A stretch of DNA of 64,000 bases from contig JAKSXM010000014.1 of assembly GCA_022575985.1 (NCBI GenBank), positions 22,134,001-22,198,000 of the forward strand. The letters run 5' to 3'. The notes under the pieces were generated by a model. The model was given only the letters and a program-made list of their open reading frames with translations, did no database searches and was not told the origin of the DNA. The first letter of the stretch is position 1. Every line of letters starts with the position of its first letter. Of this stretch, positions 52,359 to 64,000 are shown one piece after another. This stretch comes from Anagrus nilaparvatae (taxonomy: Eukaryota; Arthropoda; Insecta; Hymenoptera; Mymaridae). A program made the translations under genes and the position numbers.

Positions 52359-52748
52359 TAAGTGCGTATATTGCATGTGTATAATATATTTTTGGTGATG
52401 ATTTTTTTAGAACTAAAAAATAAGCGATTTTTTAAAATTTTTATATTTAAATAAAAACGTCTAATTTTTATCTATAATTATTATCATCACTGAGCAGTTA
52501 TTTAAATTAAATATTCATAACACATCGGTAATAATAAATAAACTATAACGACTTTTTTTTCATTTAAATGACGTTTTATCTTTAGAAATCGCAAATTTTC
52601 GTTCTAATTTAATTTTTTTTTAATTTTTACGTCGTTTTAAATTTTACGCGCCATTTACTGCTAAATAATAAAATTAGCAATCATAATTTGTTGTGTAAGT
52701 GTTATCAATAAATTGTGCGCTATTATAATTATTATAATTTAGGAAATC

Positions 52749-53129
<381 letters not shown>

Positions 53130-53443
53130 TTACTACATTTTTTGTTTATAAAGTAAAATAATAACCATAAAATGTATTATATACCATTCAGTTAGTAGTG
53201 TTTAGATTTACGAAAAAAACCTGGGTTTCGAAAATTAAGTAATAAAATTAATTGTTTAAGATCTTTAAAATAAAATCTGTATACATAAATTTCAAAATTA
53301 TAGAGAAACATTTTACGATCTGGTCGTAAAAAATTCTTAAAAAACCAACTAAACATAACTTCGAAATTTGAATGTACTATGAACAAATTAGAAACATAAT
53401 CTTTGGATATTTTTTTATCATTTTAATGAAGTTTCATCTTTCT

Positions 53444-53915
53444 GTATACACCAAACCCAAATAGTACATTTTTAACCAAGGGAGCAAAAAAAAAGAATGG
53501 CCCAGGTCGCAAGTTAATTAGCATCCGAGGCGAAGCCGAGGTTGGTAAACTGCGATCTGGGGTATTTTTTTTTTTTCCCATGGACAAAACGAAATTTTTC
53601 TCTCTCAGTGGGGTGAAAACGCGTTTTTTTCGATCTCGTCACGGGGCGAAAAAAGTGTTTTCGGCCCGCTAGGAAGAAAAGAATTTTTTGTTACCCAGAG
53701 AAGAATGATTGTCTATTTAATTCTTTAGAGCTGAATTATTTTGAGGTTAATATTTTTAAAAACAATTATTTTTGTTTTTATTCTGTTCAAAAAGAATTAA
53801 ATTGAAAATAATTGTTTTTAAAAATATTACCCTCAAAATAATTCCGCTCTAAAGAATTAAATAAACATTCATTCTTCTCTGGGTAACAAAAAATTCTTTT
53901 AGGTTTGGTGTGTAC
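53444..53915. mobile_element. Intronic inverted-repeat (MITE/foldback) element
   Basis: The ends GTATACACCAAACCC (53444-53458) and GGTTTGGTGTGTAC (53902-53915) form a short terminal inverted repeat. Inside, 53681-53896 is a second, much longer hairpin whose arms share TTTTTTGTTACCCAGAGAAG and its complement. The left part carries the palindromic CCGAGGCGAAGCCGAGG (53525-53541) in a GC-richer segment with no reading frame. It is non-autonomous, with no transposase, and lies about 450 bp into the Antp intron. I could not assign a superfamily or a target-site duplication. Confidence 0.7.
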
Positions 53916-54249
53916 CATTATTGCTTTTTTTATTTTAGCTGAATTAGCTAAAAGTAAATTTTGAATTTTCCATAAGAAATCATGCAGTTAGCTAGTTTAT
54001 GTTGTTAACCAAAGATTAATTAAGTCAGTAATTAAAGCAAGAAAAAATTATTTTTAGCTTATAAATATTTAAACTTTAATAACTTCTTTGACGTTAAAAG
54101 TTTTAACACTGGAAATTTTAAAAAATTTACGTGAATGTATTTAATACTGAAAAACATAACAGAATTATACGTATCAAAATATTAAGTTAATATTAATACA
54201 GAAATATTCAAATGAAAAGTTTATATAAATAATAATATTATAGTATCAA

Positions 54250-54300
54250 CTTATATAATGTAAAAATTGCATTTCTCTTGTGAGATAAGCGACATCTAGG
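54250..54300 (-). repeat. Dispersed TCTCGCAAG element, copy 10 (Antp intron)
   Basis: Minus strand: CCTAGATGTCGCT, then TATCTCACAAGAGAAATGCA, then TTTTTACATTATATAAG. Confidence 0.65.
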
Positions 54301-54975
54301 ATGTACAGGAAGAATAACTAATTTGTGAGATATATTTTCAAGGTACGTAACGTTACTTTATTTTGCATACAGTGAGATATTATATTGTGAAACTGAGTTT
54401 CAGGAATCTACGCCAGAAGCTCTAATAGACTAGTAACTATAAAAAGCAACAAAAATTAAAGAGAATAAAAATATTTTTTAAATTATCATTTATCCTTAAC
54501 ATGTAAAAAAAGAAATAAAATATAAAAAATTCGAGATTTTTGTATTTGGAAAAGCTGATTCAAGGAATACTTAAAAAATGTAAGGTAATTTTGGAACCAA
54601 CGGTAAAGAAAGAATAATTGCAAATACCACAGTCTGTGGATCTTATATTTGCAGAAATAGAAAAAATTAAGTCTTAAGATCGAAATATACTAACATTCGT
54701 TCTATTAAAAAAATTCCATGTCAGCTTTATGTAATTTTTTTCTAATTATGTTACAAAAGACCGTTTAGAAGTAACGAAACACTTTTTCCAAGAAAGTATC
54801 TTAAAATTTAAATGTATATGAAGGTGACGGTGCAATCATACTATTCATTTCATGAAATATTTAATACTCAATTTGTACTCAATAGTTATTATAAGACTTG
54901 ATAGAAGAAATAGGATTTTTCATTTTTTATTTATTCTCACAGACACAATATTACGTGCAAGCTTAGTTGTCAAAC

Positions 54976-55030
54976 AGCTTATATAATGTAAAAATTACAA
55001 TTCTCTTGTGAGAAAAATGACATCTAGGAT
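54976..55030 (-). repeat. Dispersed TCTCGCAAG element, copy 11 (Antp intron)
   Basis: Minus strand: ATCCTAGATGTCATT, then TTTCTCACAAGAGAATTGTA, then TTTTTACATTATATAAGCT. Only about 0.7 kb from copy 10 and the same way round. Confidence 0.65.
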
Positions 55031-56039
55031 TTAAAAAATGAATCAAAAATTTATGAACCATATTTGCATGATGGTATTTTATTAAGTACTTATTGTAAAA
55101 TTTAAATCATAAAAATACTAAAATCATAGGATTTTTAAATTTGTGCTCAAGCTCCCATAAATTTCCCAGTCTCTTTAATAGCTATAATTTCCACCTTCAC
55201 CCAATAAAATACAAAACAAGTAGCATTTGAATAAAAAAATAAACAAACAAACAATAAACTATGATAATAATAAAATATTATTTATGCAAAAATATTTTAC
55301 ACAAGCAAGTTTTTATTTTATTCATTGAATATACCTAACGTTTAAACATTAATCAAATTAAGATTTGTCTATAAAAAATGATTGACCTACTTTTACAAAC
55401 TTGTATGCATAAAAAATATTTGTAGGATTAAGAAATAAAATTTTTTTTTTTGTTCAACAATAGATAAGATTTAAATGGTATTTTATTGTCCTCTATCAAG
55501 ATAATTATTTACTGATGTTTACAATCATTTACCACCAGGAGGTCTTTATTTGTTTATGAAAATACCAGTCAAGATTATTTTTGCGTAGAAATGTTTTTTT
55601 CTTCTTCCTTATATTTCAGGTTTATGAAAAAAAATCCTTCAATTGCATTAATAATAAAAATTTTTTTTAAGATTATTTTTAATAACGCTGATTTAAAAAT
55701 AATAATCTCCTTATCAGTCCGAGTATTATTTTATTGTTGTTTTTAAAATGCATTTTTTTTTTAAGATTTAACGGAATAATGTGACACTGATTTATTTTTT
55801 TGTAATTAATTTTAAAAAATTGTTACAAACGTTTGAATAATTTATTTACACATTAACAGATCAAAAGGATAATAATTCCATATTGCAATTTTTTTGAAAA
55901 CCAACTTTCAAAAAAAATAAAATTAAGAAAAAAAAAATATCGGGTTTGCAGATTCAAAATCCGGAAAAAAAGAAGTAAAAAAAAAAAAATATAGTTGAAG
56001 GCAGAAAAAAAGTTGAAAAGAAGAAGTATAAGAAAAAAA

Positions 56040-56130
56040 AAAAGAAAACTCCTTGGCGAGCATTCGAGGCAAACACCGCCCGTCGTGCTGTCGACCGATG
56101 AAGATGGATGAGGGTACCCTTGTAATATAA
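56040..56130. promoter_or_regulatory. GC-richer intronic island (possible enhancer)
   Basis: A patch with several CpGs (around GAGGCAAACACCGCCCGTCG and GCTGTCGACCGATG) stands out from AT-rich intron and has no open frame. Such islands in Hox introns can be conserved enhancers, but only base composition supports this here. Confidence 0.25.
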
Positions 56131-58374
56131 AGAGTAAGATGGAAGGAAATTCTTTAGGGTTTAAAAACTGCTTGCTATAAGGATAAGCATTATAAGTACA
56201 AAGAAAATCGACTTGAGGATAATATATTCTTCGTGTATAAGAAATGGGTTCAAATTTTTATAGAAATAAAAAAAAGTAATATACTTTTTTTTAATCATTT
56301 TTTTTTATCATTCTTTTAAAGTTTTATCATTAAATTATACTGACCTAAAAAATCTATTCAGAAGTAAAACAAAACAACTATTTAAATGTAAATTAAACGA
56401 TTATTGTGTGTTTTTAAATTTTAATTTTGGTCTATTCAAAGGGTTAGTAGTAAAGATAACTCAATTTGTTTCGATCTATATTTTCATATCTTACGATCGG
56501 GGTAGCTCGTAATACTGTTATTCTATAAATATGAATTAAATAACAGCTTTTAAATTAAATCATGGATATTTAATAAGTAAGAAGAATTGATTAATTTGAA
56601 TTAAACTGTTAATTAAACTTTAATTAAAATAATTTTAGCGAATTTGTAGATGATTATCTTTTTTAATTAATTATAAGCACTGATTTAATCAGAAATTTTT
56701 GTATTATAAGTTTTTATTTTTTTATTAGTACTAGAATTTTAGTGATGTAGCAAAATTATATCGTTAAAAAAGAGCACATTTATAGTATGAGCAAAATTAA
56801 TGTAAATATTTAAATCAGTCAAACTGTTCAGCTTGAATTTTTCTTGAAATGCTTAAAAATTACATTCAAACAATTGTTAAAATTTCTGCTTGAATTATCA
56901 AGTAATATTCCAGCGGGCCAACTTGACAGTTATTCATTATTTTGAGCTTTTCATTTTGAATTTCAATTATCTGACTTGATTATAGTGACATGGTGAAATT
57001 TTTAGGAGTTATGAGCATAATTAAAAAAAAATTTTATTTTTTCATACTTTGGGATTGCTTTTTTAACCCGAAATACTAAAAATAGACATATACAATACTA
57101 ATTATGGCGGTAATTCTGAAAATAAAAATCATCTTTAAAATAATGCGGATAATCTTTTTGCCAAACTCCAGTTTTTTCTAAAAAATTATTTGATCAGTTT
57201 TAAAAACATATATTGTTTAATATGTTAAACGGTTTCAAGCCCATAATCTAGGCACAATGATTTCAAGAACAATAATCATATTTCATGTATTTTAAAATAA
57301 ATTTTTGAGAATTCTACGGGAACTAAAACTTATGTAAGACTCTGTACTCACATGTTGCGCACATGTTAAAAAAGTCGAAAAATATTTTTTTGATACAATT
57401 TTTAATATCACATTTAAATTACTTTGTAACTGTATATTTTAATAAAGAACAATAATAACAATAATAACAAAAGGTGCATAAAATACAAGATATATATGGC
57501 AAAAGATTAATCGTATTCAATAATTTAATCAGCTTGAGATTTAATGTATACGATAAGAGAAATAAAATGTCTGACAAAGCATGAAAGTACAATTCACACG
57601 TTACAATCATTTTATTATTGTTATTATTATATGCACATGTAAACTTTTTTTTTTTTATAATCAAGAGACAACATAACAAAGTGTGTGTGTCCAAATAAAG
57701 ATATAAAACATGCTTTCTGTGTATTGTAATAAATCAATAAATGATATTTCAAATATTTTAGATAAAGTCAAAATATTTGATTTTTAAAACTCACATAAAT
57801 TACTTTTTAAGAAATTTTTTTTAATGAGAATGAATGTTTGGGCGAAACATGGAGGCTGAATTTTTTTTTAAAGAAAGAGACCCTCCTCGATGATGAATAT
57901 TTTTGTATTTAAAAAATTCTAATTAAATGTAACCTACATTACATTATTCGCATGCTGTTTAAATAAAAAATGAGTAAAAGAGCAAAATTAAAAAAATATT
58001 AATACACCTTTTTAAAAATTTCTATAAAAAGCTCTCGCCCTTTTTTTTAATTAAATTTTGTTCCAACAAAGACCCATCACTGTCTAATGCCAAAAAAGAA
58101 CCTTTTTTTTTGTAATAAAAAAACATAGGAATTTTTTTTTCATTCAACACAAAAAGCTCCAATGAGAGGTGATAGAGAATTTTTGGTGTTTTATTCACGG
58201 ATTAAAAAAAAAATTTGAAATATGATAAATGTTTATGTAAACAAAAAAATAAAGAAAATATTGTTTTTAACACACAACATTGCATTTCTATATAACTTCC
58301 TCTTTTCTCTCTGTATATGACCTAGACGACAAAAAAATATTCCCTAAAAAAAAAAAAGAAAGAAAAAGAGAATA

Positions 58375-58500
58375 AAGTCATGATGGCGGGCTTATATACA
58401 AAAAAAAAGGAATAAGGGACTTTCGAAGAGATTTCCGTGGATCATTCATCATAGTCAGTTGTCCCTCCCTCAGAGAATTGCGTGCCTGCATCAAACTTTT
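58375..58500. promoter_or_regulatory. GC-richer intronic island with a GATGGCGG motif
   Basis: Contains GATGGCGGGC near 58381, which resembles Pho/YY1 binding sites, and a segment with TCATTCATCATAGTCAG. It lacks an open frame. Regulatory function is an inference from composition and motif. Confidence 0.25.
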
Positions 58501-61500
58501 TTTTTTTTGCACACACACATTTATACAGGGTTTGTTCGACTTATCTAGTTTTTTTTTTCTTTGACTGTCTCTGGTTTCTCTATATAGATTTTTAACCTAA
58601 CATCGTTTTCTACTTCGTTTCTATTGTGTACAAAAAAAGAAATACTTTCTATTCTAAAATATATTTGTGTTTGTGTATATGAGAATTAAAAGGGACAAAA
58701 ATTTTACCTTCTAAAAAAAATTTTATATGCTCCTCCTACATATGAATCATTTTTTTTTAAGATGACAGATTGTAATTTTTCAAAATTTAAAAAATTAGAT
58801 TTAATTAATCTTGTAATATTTTTTTAAGTGCTAATTATATAAAATTATGTTAATTTCGAGACAATCTTTTTTTTGAGAAAGAGATTTTCTATGAATATTG
58901 TTTTATAAATAATTTTTCAATTAATTTTGATTAAATTTTTTTTTTTATTTAGGTTTGAGAAGAAAATTAATTTTTGTGTTATGTAACGTCAGGCACGCAT
59001 ATTGGAGACTACTGGCAGACACCCCTATATAAAATTACGTTAAATGAAAGTATAATAATCAATATTAAACAGTAAAAAAATCAGATATTTCGGTAAAATG
59101 GACTACTGATCCCAAAATTAATTTTAATTCAAAATATTGCAAAAAAAATTAAGTCATAAATAAAATTCTTAAAAAGGTTTACACACAAAAACACAATAAA
59201 TTTAATATGTGTGAATACATAACTAATCCTTTAAAAATAAAAAACAGTTAAAAAATAAGTTATAAATCTTGAAAAAAAATTTTGTTTCTTCAAAAAATCT
59301 CATAATTTAAATAATAATCTCGTATATCACGAATAGGTGAGTAGGAATAAAAAAATAAATTAACATAATCTATTGATTTCTGTTAGCACACATAATAATA
59401 TGGTTAATGACCTAATCGAATAACCATAAAATTATTGTATCGTGTATTTTTATTTTAAATATTTATAAATTTTAACCTAATATATCAAAAGTTTCTAAAA
59501 AAATTTAATTTATTACTTATTTTTTTACTTTTTGACATTTTTTAAAATACAATCCTTTTTTCCTGCTAATGACCACCGTGTAGAATTATAATTTTTTTTA
59601 AAAAATAAATACTGTCGTTTTTTTTTAAATTTAATTTAACAGTAGCATGTAATAAAATTAACTAGTTTTTTGTATTAAAAATATAATCGAATAAAAAAAT
59701 AAGTAATTTTCATTTTATTATTATTATGTATTTTTAAACGCGTGAGCCGCTTCAAGCATTTATATTTATGAGAATTGACCAAGATGCTATAAATCTTTTT
59801 AGTTGAAACATCGCAATTATCTTTTATGTATACCAACGTTCAGTAAAAAAAAAAATAACAGCATCTTATATTCACTTTTTTTTTCTCTTTTTATTCAGGT
59901 ACTATATTTTTTATGCAATTTGCCAAAAAAGATATGTGATAATATAATAATGTGAAATTGTTTACTTTTTTTTTGAGTAATTTATGAAGTTTTTATTTTT
60001 TGTTCAGTTTTTAAAATTAAAATCGTTATTAAAATTGAATTATTGGTTTCTGAATTGTGTGGTTTAATAAATTCATGATTTTAAGATTGAATCTAATGGA
60101 GTGGCTGAATACTGGGATAAAATTGTTTAAAATTATAATCTAAATATTATTTGTATGATATTAAAAATATGAGAAAATTTGACCCAAGAATAGAAAAAAA
60201 AATTTTAATTACTTGGTTCTTTACTATTAGTAAAATTACCAAAAATTTATTAAAGATTTCTGAACTTTTATATCTCAAATTTTCTGTCGAAAAATGTGAT
60301 TTATTTAATTTCTTTGTAAATAACTTCCCAGTTTTCATTTAATTTGCAAATTATAATGATCGTTCAATTAAACTGTCAGATTGCTGAAACTTAAATTTTT
60401 TAATTGCCAAAAATTTCCTTGAAGATTTGAGCAAATTATTTGAAAATTTAAGCTACATTCAAGCCCAGAAACCTTGCAGTTTAAATTTTACAAAAATGTT
60501 GCAACATTGCCTTACTCTGCCATTTTTATATTATATATTTATTTTTATGAGGTTAATTTTCATTTTATATGACTTTTTGGCAATAATTTTTTAAAAAATT
60601 ATTTTTGAATTTCATTAAAAAACAAATATTAAATGCATAATTGATGGCAACTATAATATAATTTATTATTAAACTTAAATCCGGTGAAAAATTACTTTGA
60701 ATAAAAAATTTAATCAATATTCACACAAATGCCTGCAAGCACTATAATAACTTCAAATTTGCATTAAAATCAACACAAATCTTTTCAGAGAATTCGAGAA
60801 AAATTTTAATTTAATTAAACAAAAAAATGCAATTCATTATTAAAATTCATCAAAAATTAATTTAATATTAAAAAAAAATTTTTTTCAACTTATTTATTGA
60901 CCATGTGCCGACATCTATGAGTGAATTGAAATATTTATTCGAGCGTAAAAGAAGATTACTTATATGCTCCGATGGTCTCGCTTTTACTTCTTTATAAAAA
61001 ACGATGTTATCGATATATTTAAAAATTTTTAATTTATTGTTATACGCTTATTTAAACAATTTTTGCAAAAAATTTTTGAATTTAAAAAAAAGTATCTTAA
61101 AAATGAGCTACTTTTGCACCAAATAATTAAATAACAAAATTGTTTATTTAAATCTGGTATGATCGACACATGGTATATTATCGATGTAAGTATCAAAAAA
61201 CGGTAGCAAATGTAAATTAACTTTTTCTAAATAATTCAAATTTAAATTAAAAAAAATAAATTGTTTTTAAACTAGTCTCAAAACAATTTCACACTATCTA
61301 AATCAAAAATCTTAAAAAAGATTCATCAGGTGGTACATTAAATGCATTATTACATAAAATTACCATTTCATTAAAAAAGAGTTAAAAAAAAAGGGATAAG
61401 TATTATTTATGAACTAGTTTTTTTTTTTTTAAATCATCAAGATGAGATATAAATTAAAATAAAAATTACTATTGTAATAAATCGTAAACTTGTATTACAA

Positions 61501-61774
61501 GAGAGACTGTATCATCGTATCATTAATTTCCTATTTCTCTTACAACGTATAAATAGAATTTTAATCAAGGGGTATTCAATTTATTATATAACTAATATTG
61601 ATAGAGATTCATGATAAAAGCTTTAAATATGCTTTGCTTAAGATTTATATTATCAATAAATTTTCATTTCATTTATTCATACTTTTATTCTATTTTATAC
61701 TTTATAAATCCAAGTTTTGTGCTACTTTTTTTTATTTATCAAGGGTCATATATAAATTTAATTTTTTGACTTAC

Positions 61775-62552
61775 CGAATTGACTCCTCATCCAGGGGTAA
61801 AGCGGACTAGGTAAATTTGAGCCTTGATTATTTTGAGGTGTACCAGGTTGCTGTTGTCCAAGTGGAGAATTTACAACTCCCTGGTGTGCTTGTGTTTGTT
61901 GTTGTGGAAGCATTCCTACTTGCTGCTGATTTTGGTTTTGTTGCTGTTGGTACATCATGTGCTGATGATGTTGAGCCTCATGTGGATGCTGCTGGGCCTG
62001 CATATGGGCCATTTGTGAAGGATGCATTTGCTGATGCATGGCATCGACCAGGGGAGGACTGTCGGGTCCATCGAGGACGCTACCCTGGTGATCGACCGCC
62101 GCTGCCTGGAGTTTACAACTCGCGTAGACGATTGGCGTCGATGCCGGATGGCCGTTTGGTGTCGTGTGGCCCCCCAGGTGGTCCATACTATTGCCCGGTG
62201 AATTCGATCTGTAACCCGCTGATCCCAAGTCTCCCATTCCCACTTGGTCTTGCTGCTGTTGTTGCTGGTAATACGCTGCATTCCTAATATCCATCCGATC
62301 GTAGGGTGGAAATCTGGGATATGGCATACCCGGTTGACCTGTGGCTGTACCGTAAACGTGGTTTGCCATTCCACCTTGTCGGAGCATCGTTGGATCACAT
62401 GGGTCTGTTGCTTGTTGAGGTTGTTGTGGCACCGTTTGGGCTTGCTGTGGAACTTGCACCGCTGCCCCATAATGTTGCTGGTGCTGATGAGGATGTTCCA
62501 CCCCTCCATTACGCAGATCTGGGATATACGAATTCGCAAAATACGAACTCAT
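61775..62552 (-). CDS. Antp: Antennapedia, N-terminal coding exon (residues 1-259)
   Basis: Antp is a homeodomain transcription factor that specifies thoracic segment identity and acts in the nucleus with Exd/Hth cofactors. This exon reads from the ATG at 62552-62550 (MSSYFANSYIPDLRNGGVEH, the conserved Hox MSSYF start) to a donor at 61774-61773 (G|GTAAGT). Visible parts: glutamine/histidine-rich low-complexity stretches near residues 20-45 and 95-102 and through about 170-235; the arthropod-Antp block STPIVYASCKLQAAAVDHQG near the middle; and the hexapeptide YPWM at residues 252-255, which contacts Exd. The exon ends after RSQF plus one base (phase 1) and joins the homeobox exon at 52999 to make a GAA codon. 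Total spliced length is 342 residues, in the normal insect Antp range. G+C is far above the flanks, so the antisense frames are open by chance. If the intron is retained, the frame adds GKSKN and stops. Confidence 0.97.
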
Positions 62553-63395
62553 GCTATAATTGCAGGTATTTTTTGTTTATTTTTGTACTTTCTTTATTTT
62601 TTTGTTTATGTTTCTGTTTTTTTTTAATTTAAATGCTCACTTTATTTCACTTATATCACCACTATCTTCATTTATAATAATATATATTTTTTTCATTTAC
62701 ATATATATATATATAGAATTAAATTTAATTAAAATTATTTTATATAAACCTATCACACTGCGTTGCTATTTTTTTAATTATAAAAAGATCACTTTGAAAA
62801 AAAATGATCAAATTATATTTGATTTTTTTTATATATCACACTTGGCTCTTTTTTTATTTTCTTTTTTTTATAAATATATAATTATGTAAGTCGAAAATAT
62901 CACCTCACACTTTAATTATTCATTTTTATTTTTTTCCTTGCTTTTTTTGCATTAAATAATTAAAAAAAAACAGCACTAGATAAAACTCGATTTTGTAAAA
63001 GCGTAAGCGCCCGCACACAAACTTACACTCACACACGATTTGTTATTTTATAATAAACAATTGTTAATTATTTTTGCACTATAAATTATTGATGTTATTT
63101 TATATACAAGCTCGATGTCTTCTTATTTATTTTTGTCTTATAATTTTTCTTGTTAACAAAAAAATCTTGAATTTCTTGAATTTTGTTGTTAAAAATCGTT
63201 GTAATTTATAAGACAAATAAATTTTTTTTTTTTCAAGAAATTAGATGAATTTAATTTTAAGAAGAAATTATAAATTTCAATCAAATTTTTGAATGACGAA
63301 CTTTTTTGGGGCGATAAGCTCGTTCAATACGAGAAGCCGCTCCGCAAGCTTTCTGATCTGCCTCTGTCCAGCTCGCTGACGACGTTGCGCCGCAC
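62553..63395 (-). other. Antp: Probable 5' UTR of the Antp start-codon exon
   Basis: A strong acceptor (T-rich tract, then TTTCAG) ends at 63396 on the minus strand. It is followed by a GC-rich patch (63395-63300) unlike its surroundings, then AT-rich sequence up to the ATG. The simplest reading is one exon with about 843 nt of leader. Drosophila Antp has a long leader with an internal ribosome entry site, so a long structured leader would fit. The stretch contains a nested hairpin near 63125-63222. A second possibility is that TTATAG just before the ATG is an acceptor and part of this segment is intron; its pyrimidine tract is poor, so I favour one exon. Transcript data are not available here. 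Confidence 0.5.
63125..63222 (-). other. Nested hairpin in the putative Antp leader
   Basis: Arms at 63125-63143 and 63206-63222 (core GTCTTATAA / TTATAAGAC) pair over about 17 bp with a two-base bulge. Inside lies a second pairing, TTAACAA at 63153-63159 with TTGTTAA at 63186-63192. Because the DNA is so AT-rich, short complementarity is common; the length of the outer stem and the nesting are what make it notable. Confidence 0.4.
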
Positions 63396-64000
63396 CTGAA
63401 ATTAAAAAAAAATTTTTTTGATTATTATTTAATTTTAATTAAAATTAGATAAAATTATTAAAATCAGAGATAAATTTTGTTTAATTTTCTTGCATAAATC
63501 ATGTTAATTAAATTTTATCAAAAATTGGCAATCTTTAAAACTACAGCTATATAAATATCTTGTAAAATTAAATGTTACTTTTAAATAAAACAGGAGTATT
63601 AGAGTTGAGGAACTTTTTAGTGGGTGGGTTGAACTATGGCTTAGACCTTTATGATTTTGTGTAAATAAGTAAGTTTCAGATTTTTGAATTTGTGTAAAAA
63701 AATTGACCAAAAAAATTGCTATATTCATACATAGTATTTTGCGGAAATGGTAAAAGATTTGCAACAGCCGTTGTTCCCATAAGCTAAACTTTCATGCTCG
63801 GTAACTTAAAGGACAGATAAAGAATTGTATGTTAACGCTACTTTGATGTTTTTTTGTTAAGAAAGCTTGCGCTAATTAATATATGAGAATTTTAAAATTT
63901 ATAATAGTTTCTGGTCTGCTTGAAATATACTGTAATAATTATGACCAAATTTTTAATATTTTTTTATGCAAAATATTAATTTTTTGATTAATTATCTAAT
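63396..64000. other. Upstream Antp intron or flank, no gene seen
   Basis: AT-rich sequence above the acceptor at 63396. A minus-strand open frame at 63504-63764 has no domain or homology I recognise and is treated as chance. Upstream Antp leader exons and promoters, which in flies lie tens of kilobases away, are expected beyond the window. Confidence 0.5.

Larger units (their letters stand above)
46200..52748 (-). other. Antp: Antp 3' UTR and immediate downstream zone
   Basis: Directly after the Antp stop the plus strand is packed with T-runs (A-runs in Antp sense) and TTTATT (AATAAA on the minus strand), and this character persists to about 46200, most densely at 46200-47620. The nearest clustered polyadenylation-like signals are at 52358-52336. 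Two strong hairpins (49296-49345, 49815-49864), a UGUA-rich zone (51360-51540) and one copy of the dispersed TCTCGCAA element (50658-50696) lie here. Hox genes in flies make long 3' UTR isoforms, so part of this may be transcribed; the true 3' end cannot be set from sequence. No coding region was seen. Confidence 0.4.

Noticed and set aside
1..52748. A second Hox gene (ftz or Scr) expected on this side of Antp
   Set aside because: No homeobox, YPWM or MSSYF sequence appears in any frame of adequate length; the next gene must lie beyond the window.
61817..62287. Plus-strand 156-codon frame antisense to Antp (and others at 62244-62627, 62306-62632)
   Set aside because: They lie opposite the GC-rich Antp coding exon and show no protein-like features; they are shadows of the real frame.
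61955..62539. Minus-strand 194-codon frame overlapping the Antp exon
   Set aside because: It is a shifted frame of Antp with implausible composition.

Overview
The window is very AT-rich (by eye about a fifth to a quarter G+C) eukaryotic DNA. It carries one gene recognisable beyond doubt, the Hox gene Antennapedia (Antp), on the minus strand. The spliced protein (342 residues) has the insect Antp N-terminus beginning MSSYFANSYIPDL, a YPWM hexapeptide, an Antp-class homeodomain and a C-terminal SPQ tail. Its overall form is closest to what I recall of hymenopteran Antp. With the extreme AT bias this suggests a parasitoid wasp (braconid/aphidiine-like), but the species is an inference.

Layout, high to low coordinate (direction of Antp transcription). 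64000-63396: upstream intron sequence. 63395-61775: exon with a probable 5' UTR of about 0.84 kb and the first 259 codons. 61774-53000: intron of 8.8 kb holding a foldback element, copies of a dispersed repeat and two GC-richer islands. 52999-52749: homeobox exon. 52748 to about 46200: 3' UTR/downstream zone, rich in T-runs on the plus strand, with two strong hairpins. Below 46 kb: about 46 kb of Hox intergenic DNA. All Hox genes of an insect cluster usually read the same way, so this side should lead toward ftz and Scr, but no second homeobox lies in the window.

The intergenic DNA holds one probable small gene of unknown function: two minus-strand exons at 14530-14365 and 14028-13877 joined in phase and rich in cysteine. 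It also holds many small inverted-repeat (MITE/foldback) elements, including a nested structure at 19758-23473 whose core is a 2.2-kb palindrome, and several GC-richer or GAGA-rich islands that may be cis-regulatory.

The least explained signal is a short dispersed element, core near TTTCTCGCAAGAGAAATGAC followed by a TATATAAG-like box, found in at least 11 copies in both orientations from 226 to 55030. It could be a tiny transposon-derived repeat or a recurrent regulatory site. No rRNA, tRNA or CRISPR was seen.
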